From NCBI RefSeq assembly GCF_003999195.1, contig NZ_RJVR01000360.1:1-64000 (forward strand): a DNA stretch of 64,000 bases, read 5' to 3'. The DNA comes from Streptomyces soli (lineage in GTDB: Bacteria > Actinomycetota > Actinomycetes > Streptomycetales > Streptomycetaceae). The notes below the pieces were generated by a model, which saw only the letters and a list, made by a program, of their open reading frames with translations, was not told the origin of the DNA and ran no database searches. The translations under genes and the position numbers were made by a program. The first letter of the stretch is position 1. The number at the start of each line of letters is the position of its first letter. This document shows positions 59,139 to 64,000 of this stretch, one piece after another.

Positions 59139-60095
59139 ATGGTGGACGTCCCCACCCTGGTCGAGCAGGCACGGCAGGGCCACCCCCGCGCCGTCGCCCG
59201 CCTGATCTCCCTCGTGGAGGGGGCGTCCCCGCAGCTCCGTGACGTCATGGCCGCGCTCGCGCCGCTCACCGGCGGCGCGTACGTGGTCGGGCTCACCGGC
59301 TCCCCGGGCGTCGGCAAGTCCACATCCACGTCGGCCCTGGTCACCGCCTACCGCCGGGCCGGAAAGCGCGTCGGCGTACTGGCGGTGGACCCGTCCTCGC
59401 CGTTCAGTGGGGGCGCGCTGCTGGGCGACCGGGTCCGGATGTCCGACCACGCGTCCGACCCCGGCGTCTACATCCGCTCCATGGCCACCCGCGGCCACCT
59501 CGGCGGCCTCGCCTGGGCGGCCCCGCAGGCCATTCGCGTCCTCGACGCGGCCGGCTGCGAGGTGATCCTCGTGGAGACCGTCGGCGTCGGCCAGTCCGAG
59601 GTCGAGATCGCCGCCCAGGCCGACACCTCGGTCGTGCTGCTGGCTCCCGGCATGGGCGACGGCATCCAGGCGGCCAAGGCCGGCATCCTCGAGATCGGCG
59701 ACGTCTACGTCGTCAACAAGGCGGACCGCGACGGCGCCGACGCCACCGCCCGCGAGCTCAACCACATGCTCGGCCTCGGCGAATCCCGCGCTCCCGGCGA
59801 CTGGCGTCCGCCCATCGTCAAAACCGTCGCCGCCCGTGGTGAAGGCATCGACGAAGTCGTCGCCTCGCTCGAAAAGCACCGCGCCTGGATGGAGGAGCAC
59901 GGCGTCCTCGCCGACCGTCGTCGTCGCCGCGCCGCCCTCGAGGTCGAGCACATCGCCGTCACGGCCCTGCGCGAACGCATCGGCGACCTCCACGGCGACC
60001 GCCGCCTCGACTCCCTCGCCGACCGCATCGTCAACGGCGAGCTCGACCCGTACACGGCGGCGGACGAGTTGGTGGCGGGCCTGACGGAGGGCTGA
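59139..60095 (+). CDS. meaB: Methylmalonyl-CoA mutase-associated GTPase MeaB
   Basis: A 318-residue G3E GTPase that protects methylmalonyl-CoA mutase and gates adenosylcobalamin loading. P-loop LTGSPGVGKSTSTS (about 51-64), SGGALLGDRVRM, switch DVILVETVGVGQSE (VILVETVGVGQSE) and NKADRDGA for guanine specificity. ATG 59139 follows GGAG. It is likely co-transcribed with the thiolase. The adenosyltransferase at 38.1 kb would deliver its cofactor. Confidence 0.95.
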   Translation: MVDVPTLVEQARQGHPRAVARLISLVEGASPQLRDVMAALAPLTGGAYVVGLTGSPGVGKSTSTSALVTAYRRAGKRVGVLAVDPSSPFSGGALLGDRVRMSDHASDPGVYIRSMATRGHLGGLAWAAPQAIRVLDAAGCEVILVETVGVGQSEVEIAAQADTSVVLLAPGMGDGIQAAKAGILEIGDVYVVNKADRDGADATARELNHMLGLGESRAPGDWRPPIVKTVAARGEGIDEVVASLEKHRAWMEEHGVLADRRRRRAALEVEHIAVTALRERIGDLHGDRRLDSLADRIVNGELDPYTAADELVAGLTEG

Positions 60096-60126
60096 CCTCC
60101 CTGGCGTGGTCCGCCCTACGCCCGCC

Positions 60127-60633
60127 CTATTCGCGGCCGCGGACCTCGCGGAGGTGCTCGGCCACCGGCGTCAGGGAGCGCTGCAGGGCTGTCAGGTCCT
60201 CATCCGCCAGGAGGTCGATGAAGTGCTCGCGCACCGCGGCGACGTGGTGAGGGGCGACCTTGCGCATGGTCTCCCAGCCGTCGTCGGTGAGGACGGCGAA
60301 GAGGCCGCGGCGGTCGGATTCGCAGTTCTCGCGGCGGACCAGGCCAGCGGTCTCCATACGGGAGATCTGGTGGGAGAGGCGGGACTTGGACTGGAGGGTC
60401 GCGCGGGCGAGATCGGACATGCGGAGGCGGCGGTCCGGGGCTTCGGAGAGGTTGACCAGGATTTCGTAGTCGTTGTAGGTCAGGCCGAAGGGCTGGAGAT
60501 CGCGTTCGAGCTGGTGGGTCAGGAGTTTGCTGACCTCCAGGTGGGTGCGCCAGGCACGCTGTTGTGCGGCGGTGAGCCAAACGTCGGGGCCATCGCTGTT
60601 GCCGGGCTTCTTGGTCTCCGTCTCCGTCTCCAT
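60127..60633 (-). CDS. MarR-family transcriptional regulator
   Basis: A 168-residue winged-helix regulator with a charged start (METETETKKPG) and an N-terminal helix rich in dimer contacts. The recognition part is ATLQSKSRLSHQISRMETAG (about 85-104), with the wing RRENCESDRRGLFAVLTDDG. A single Cys in ESDRR-adjacent ENCES could sense oxidation but is weak evidence. It lies next to the AIM24 cluster and has an AT-rich operator-like site before its start. Confidence 0.88.
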   Translation of the reverse strand: METETETKKPGNSDGPDVWLTAAQQRAWRTHLEVSKLLTHQLERDLQPFGLTYNDYEILVNLSEAPDRRLRMSDLARATLQSKSRLSHQISRMETAGLVRRENCESDRRGLFAVLTDDGWETMRKVAPHHVAAVREHFIDLLADEDLTALQRSLTPVAEHLREVRGRE

Positions 60634-60637
60634 GTTG

Positions 60638-60666
60638 TGAGTATACCTAGGAAGTTGAAAACTAGA
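60638..60666 (-). promoter_or_regulatory. AT-rich dyad, possible MarR autoregulatory operator
   Basis: The bases before the MarR ATG read CTAGTTTTCAACTTCCTAGG on the minus strand, an imperfect dyad with inner AGTT-GAA-AACT symmetry and very low GC for this genome. It would include the promoter of the MarR gene. Confidence 0.4.
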
Positions 60667-60698
60667 TTACTTGGGGTCGCTTTTCCGTGTCCGCGCGG

Positions 60699-61487
60699 TC
60701 ACAGACCGAAGCGGCGCTGCAGATCCCCCAGCTGGCCGGGCATGCGCGGCACGCCCTGCTGCTGTCCGCCGTGGCCTGCGCCCGGGACGCCGGGCTCGTG
60801 GGGGACGGCGCCGGTGGCCTGCTCGGGCATCAGGACTTCGCTGGACTGGAGGAGGACCTGCCCGGCGCCGACGAATTCAAACTGGTGTTCCTCGCCGGAG
60901 GTGCCGCCGATGCCGGTGAGCGCCCGGACGCCGCCCAGAACTCCGCGCAGGTAACCGTGGTCGTAGTGGTGGCAGGGAGACGGGCAGTCGGCCCAGCCGA
61001 CCAGCGCCTGCGGGTCGACGCGGATCGGAGGCTCGACGAAGTGCACGGCGCCATTTGAGGCGGCGACGAACTTGCCGGTGCCGATCAGGGTCAGGAAGCC
61101 CGGAATGATCGACTGCTTGAGCGAGAGCCCGGGCTGGAAGGCCAGCAGGTTGCCGGAGCGGATCGTCAGGTTGCCGTTCTCGAGGTCGTAGGAGTTGACG
61201 TCGAAGGCACGGTCGGCGAGCAGCAGCTTGCCCTGGCCCTCGGCGACGATCCAGTCGGAGGCATGCAGTGGGGAGTGGAAGTTGGCGCGGACGAGGCCGT
61301 CGAGGGGGCCGTGGCCGATGCCGTTGAAGGTGATCTGCCCGTAGTAGGCGATCATCTTGCCCTTCTGCAGGAACCACTGGCCCTTGAGGTCCACGCAGAA
61401 GGCGTACGGATTGACGTTGTCGTCTACCGGGAGCGTGTAGGGGTCGTGGACGACGGGCCCTCCCGGGCCGGGGTACTGGGAACTCAT
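60699..61487 (-). CDS. AIM24-family protein (long form)
   Basis: A 262-residue protein with the AIM24/TerD-like double beta-sandwich. Family text is WFLQKGKMIAYYGQITFNGI, GQGKLLLADRAFDVNSYDL, NLLAFQPGLSL and a C-terminal beta-barrel part EEHQFEFVGAGQVLLQSSE. It has a longer Pro/Gly/Gln-rich tail (about 225-262) absent from the other two copies, and a start extended by 12 residues. The function of AIM24 proteins is unknown; some bind membranes. ATG 61487 with GGAGAAGG upstream. Confidence 0.85.
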   Translation of the reverse strand: MSSQYPGPGGPVVHDPYTLPVDDNVNPYAFCVDLKGQWFLQKGKMIAYYGQITFNGIGHGPLDGLVRANFHSPLHASDWIVAEGQGKLLLADRAFDVNSYDLENGNLTIRSGNLLAFQPGLSLKQSIIPGFLTLIGTGKFVAASNGAVHFVEPPIRVDPQALVGWADCPSPCHHYDHGYLRGVLGGVRALTGIGGTSGEEHQFEFVGAGQVLLQSSEVLMPEQATGAVPHEPGVPGAGHGGQQQGVPRMPGQLGDLQRRFGL

Positions 61488-61587
61488 CGGCCTTCTCCTC
61501 GCCGCAGTGCCGTGCCCGGCCGCTCGGCCGGTGTGTGGTGCGCCCGGCGGTGGCCGGTTCGTCCTCGTCGGGTCAGCGAGCGCAGCG

Positions 61588-62238
61588 TCACAGCTTCTCC
61601 TCCGACGCCTGTACGTACACCGTGCCCTGCCCCGACAGCTCCAGCTGGAAGGCCTCGCCGGAGCCGCGCCCGACCATGTCGCGCCAGCCCAGCGCGGTGG
61701 AGAGCTTGTTGCGTACGTCGCCGCGATGGGCGACGTACGCCTGCGGGTCGACGTGGACCGGCCGCTGCGGACTGATCGGCAGCTCGATGACGCCGCCGTG
61801 GGCCATGACGGCGACGGCCCCCTGCCCCTGCAGGGTCGTGGTGAACAGGCCCTGGCCCGTGACCTGGCCGCGGACGATGCCCATCACGCCGCCCTGGGAG
61901 CCCATGAACATCGTGCTCTGCCGCAGTGAGCCCTCGAAGGCCAGCAGGCGGTCGGCCTCGACGTAGAGGGTGTCGCCGGTCAGGTCGATGGTGTGGACGT
62001 GGTGGCCGCCGTGGCCGAACATCACCGAGCCGCGCCCCTCGACCGTCATCAGGGGGGTGGCCTCGTTGGCGACCCGCCGCCCGATCATGGACGCGAAGCC
62101 GCCCTGGCCACCCTGGATGTTCGGGGTGAAGGTGACGTCGCCGCGGTAGGCGAGCATGGCGCCGCGCTGGCTGAAGAGCCGCTGCCCCGGCAGGACCTGG
62201 GCCTCGACCATCTTGGAGTTGATCCGGGTGAAGGCCAT
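61588..62238 (-). CDS. AIM24-family protein (copy 2)
   Basis: A 216-residue AIM24 protein. Text: FSQRGAMLAYRGDVTFTP, GQGLFTTTLQGQGAVAVM, VHVDPQAYVAHRGDVRNKLS and GEAFQLELSGQGTVYVQASE. It starts 2 bases after copy 3 stops, and is 100 bases before copy 1, so the three are one operon with the DUF2127 gene. Confidence 0.9.
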   Translation of the reverse strand: MAFTRINSKMVEAQVLPGQRLFSQRGAMLAYRGDVTFTPNIQGGQGGFASMIGRRVANEATPLMTVEGRGSVMFGHGGHHVHTIDLTGDTLYVEADRLLAFEGSLRQSTMFMGSQGGVMGIVRGQVTGQGLFTTTLQGQGAVAVMAHGGVIELPISPQRPVHVDPQAYVAHRGDVRNKLSTALGWRDMVGRGSGEAFQLELSGQGTVYVQASEEKL

Positions 62239-62240
62239 GG

Positions 62241-62879
62241 TCAGAACTGCCCCCCGATCGTGTTGCGCTCGCTGGGCTGGACGTAGACCAGGCCCTCGCC
62301 CTCGAAGCGGATCTGGAAGGACTCGCCGCCGCTCTCGCCGATCATGGAGCGCCAGCTGATGCCGGTCTGGAAGTTCTGCCGGAGGTTGCCGGTGTGGGCC
62401 ACGTACGCGCCCGGGTCGACCTGCAGCGGGGTCCCGGAGGTGACGCGCAGCACGATCGCCGGGCCGTCGGAGGTGATGGCGGCCTGGCCGACGCCCTCGA
62501 CGGTGGTGGTGAACAGCCCGTTGCCCTGGGAGGCGCCGCGCAGACCGGTGAAGGTGGTGCCGGTGCGGAGGGCGGCCTCGGTGGCGAGGAGGTTGCTGGC
62601 CTCGACGTAGAGCTTCTCGCCTTGCAGGCGGACGAGATTGATCTCGCTCGCGCGGTCGGCGAAGTAGCAGGTGCCGTGCCCCTTCACCTCCATGACCTCC
62701 ATCGACTCGCCGGTGAGCCGGCGGGTGACCATGCCACGGATGCCCTCGCCGCCGCCGGACATCTTCTTGAACGCCATCTGGCCGTCGTACGCGACCATCG
62801 CGCCGTTCTTCGCCTTCACGGCATCGCCGGTCATGTCCACGGCGAGCACTTTGCTGCCCTGCAGTCGGAATTGCGCCAC
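62241..62879 (-). CDS. AIM24-family protein (copy 3)
   Basis: A 212-residue AIM24 protein with the same core as copy 2 (AKNGAMVAYDGQMAFKKM, GLFTTTVEGVGQAAITSDG, VDPGAYVAHTGNLRQNFQ, GESFQIRFEGEGLVYVQPSE). It begins 3 bases after the DUF2127 stop. The two short copies differ throughout, so they are old duplicates. Confidence 0.9.
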   Translation of the reverse strand: MAQFRLQGSKVLAVDMTGDAVKAKNGAMVAYDGQMAFKKMSGGGEGIRGMVTRRLTGESMEVMEVKGHGTCYFADRASEINLVRLQGEKLYVEASNLLATEAALRTGTTFTGLRGASQGNGLFTTTVEGVGQAAITSDGPAIVLRVTSGTPLQVDPGAYVAHTGNLRQNFQTGISWRSMIGESGGESFQIRFEGEGLVYVQPSERNTIGGQF

Positions 62880-62882
62880 GGG

Positions 62883-63680
62883 TCAGACCGTATCCGTCGT
62901 CGTGCCGCTCGTCACCGGGTTGCGCTCGCCCGCCGACTCCTCGACCTCCAGCAGCGACGCGCTGCGGCGCTCCGCCTCGAAGGCCTCGACGCCGCCACGC
63001 AGCCCGAACAGCCGCTTGGAGAGCAGGATGTAGAGGACGGCGAGAATGTTGAGGACCAGCGTGGCGATCTTGATCCAGCTGGTCTTCTCCGTCAGCTCGT
63101 AGATCTCCAGCGGCAGGAAGGCGGCCGTGGCGACGACGGTCAGATACTCCGCCCAGCGCTTGGTCATCCACAGGCCGACGCCCTCGATGATCTCGATCAG
63201 CGCGTACGCGAGGAGGGCCACGGCGACGATCAACAGCGTCGAGTGCTTGTACTCGAAGGTCTTGCGGATGGTGTCGACGACGGGGGAGTGGTCGATGTCG
63301 TAGTGGAAGTGCTGGGCGATCGGCCGGAAGACGGTGAGGTTGTTCTCGAAGAGGCGGTGGACCGCGTCCTGCGAGTTGCTGAACTTCCACACCGCCCAGG
63401 CGGCGAGGACGATGAACAGCCCGCGCAGGATCCGCTCCACGGCGAGGAAGCGCAGGATGAACAGGTCCCGCAGCGCCCGTCCGCGCGGCACCTCGGGCGC
63501 CCGGTCCGCCGGCCCCGAGCCGTGCGGGGCGCCCAGCGCGAAGTCGCCGCAGCGCAGGCAGCGCCAGGCGTCGCCGAGCGCGGTGGCGGCGTGCAGCCGC
63601 TCGCGCAGATGCTCCTCCTCCGGGGCGTAGGTGACGTGCCCCTTGCGGGAGCAGGTACGCCGGTCCCAGTCGAACTTCAT
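62883..63680 (-). CDS. DUF2127 family membrane protein
   Basis: A 265-residue protein. The first 60 residues are soluble and carry cysteines (RTCSRKGHV, WRCLRCGDFALG) that may bind a metal. Four membrane helices follow (about 82-100, 148-167, 176-195 and 206-226), and the end is charged. It is the first gene of the DUF2127-AIM24 operon. No function is known for DUF2127. ATG 63680. Confidence 0.86.
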   Translation of the reverse strand: MKFDWDRRTCSRKGHVTYAPEEEHLRERLHAATALGDAWRCLRCGDFALGAPHGSGPADRAPEVPRGRALRDLFILRFLAVERILRGLFIVLAAWAVWKFSNSQDAVHRLFENNLTVFRPIAQHFHYDIDHSPVVDTIRKTFEYKHSTLLIVAVALLAYALIEIIEGVGLWMTKRWAEYLTVVATAAFLPLEIYELTEKTSWIKIATLVLNILAVLYILLSKRLFGLRGGVEAFEAERRSASLLEVEESAGERNPVTSGTTTDTV

Positions 63681-63850
63681 GGCTCAATCCCCGTTGGCTG
63701 GTCGCGAGTGTCACAGGTGTCGTGGAGGGGGACGCTACCGTGCGACCCGCGGTTGCCGACCCCCGGCGAGGGTCGGCGAACGGACGGGCGATAATGGGAG
63801 CTGCTTGTGAACGTACGCACAAGCGCTGCCCCAACCCCCGAAGGTGATCC

Positions 63851-64000
63851 GTGGACATCAAAACAGCCTCAGCGCTGCAAAGGCTCCGACTGGTCTCCGC
63901 CCCCGAGGCGGTGTCCTACTTCCTGCTGCTGCCGATCGGGGTGGTCCTCAAGAACGCGACCTCCTTCAACCCGGTGCCCGTGCTGGGCTGGGTACACGGC
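63851..64000 (+). CDS. DUF3817 family membrane protein (5' part, runs off the window)
   Basis: The GTG at 63851 opens a frame of 50 residues to the window end: VDIKTASALQRLRLVSAPEA, a hydrophobic helix VSYFLLLPIGVVLK, NATSFNPVPVLGWVHG. The AEAVSFLLLL-plus-GWVHG pattern is the DUF3817 signature. It is divergent from the DUF2127-AIM24 operon with a 170-base gap holding a dyad at 63755-63777. Confidence 0.75.
   Translation, partial: MDIKTASALQRLRLVSAPEAVSYFLLLPIGVVLKNATSFNPVPVLGWVHG

Overview
The window is chromosomal DNA of a Streptomyces-type actinomycete. The support is very high GC, GTG/TTG starts, leaderless genes next to TANNNT boxes, a Rho with a long disordered insert, a Zn-type L31, NucS in place of MutS/MutL, and the polar-growth proteins FilP and Scy. 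From about 12.5 kb to the end the gene order follows, from memory, the conserved Streptomyces core near SCO5351-SCO5400 of S. coelicolor. The first 12 kb is accessory DNA.

0-12.5 kb (accessory): a small membrane protein, an ADP-ribosylglycohydrolase, a secreted Cu/Zn SOD-like protein, a frameshifted and truncated ISL3 transposase, an asnB-marR pair, a DinB-like protein, several decayed genes (including a SigE-family sigma-factor remnant), and a secreted polysaccharide-degradation pair (alginate lyase family protein then GH18-ricin chitinase) with a DasR-like site upstream.

12.5-28 kb: a single-domain response regulator, the ArgS-like nrtL, lysA, hom, thrC and thrB (lysine and threonine synthesis), rho, an LCP-family gene behind an ECF-type promoter, rpmE behind a textbook SigR promoter, prfA, prmC, a Sua5 gene, a low-Mr phosphatase and glyA. 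28-37.5 kb: a WecA-type glycosyltransferase and the complete ATP synthase operon atpIBEFHAGDC, with a strong hairpin between atpD and atpC.

37.6-52 kb: DUF2550 protein, cobalamin adenosyltransferase, a deleted ABC-transporter remnant, 3-hydroxybutyryl-CoA dehydrogenase, a STAS antagonist beside a large membrane-anchored P-loop protein, nucS, an LLM oxidoreductase, and two paralogous ABC-2 ATPase/permease pairs flanking a truncated S66 peptidase and a Uma2-type nuclease. 52-60 kb: filP, scy, and the mce-thl-meaB group linked to propionyl/methylmalonyl-CoA metabolism. 60-64 kb: a MarR regulator, an operon of one DUF2127 membrane protein and three AIM24 proteins, and the start of a DUF3817 gene that runs off the window.

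The best candidates for something under-described are the DUF2127-AIM24x3 operon, the STAS plus P-loop membrane protein pair, and the terminator-like element inside the atp operon. Nothing here resembles a CRISPR array, rRNA or a recognisable tRNA. All identifications come from reading motifs and remembered families; no database search was run.
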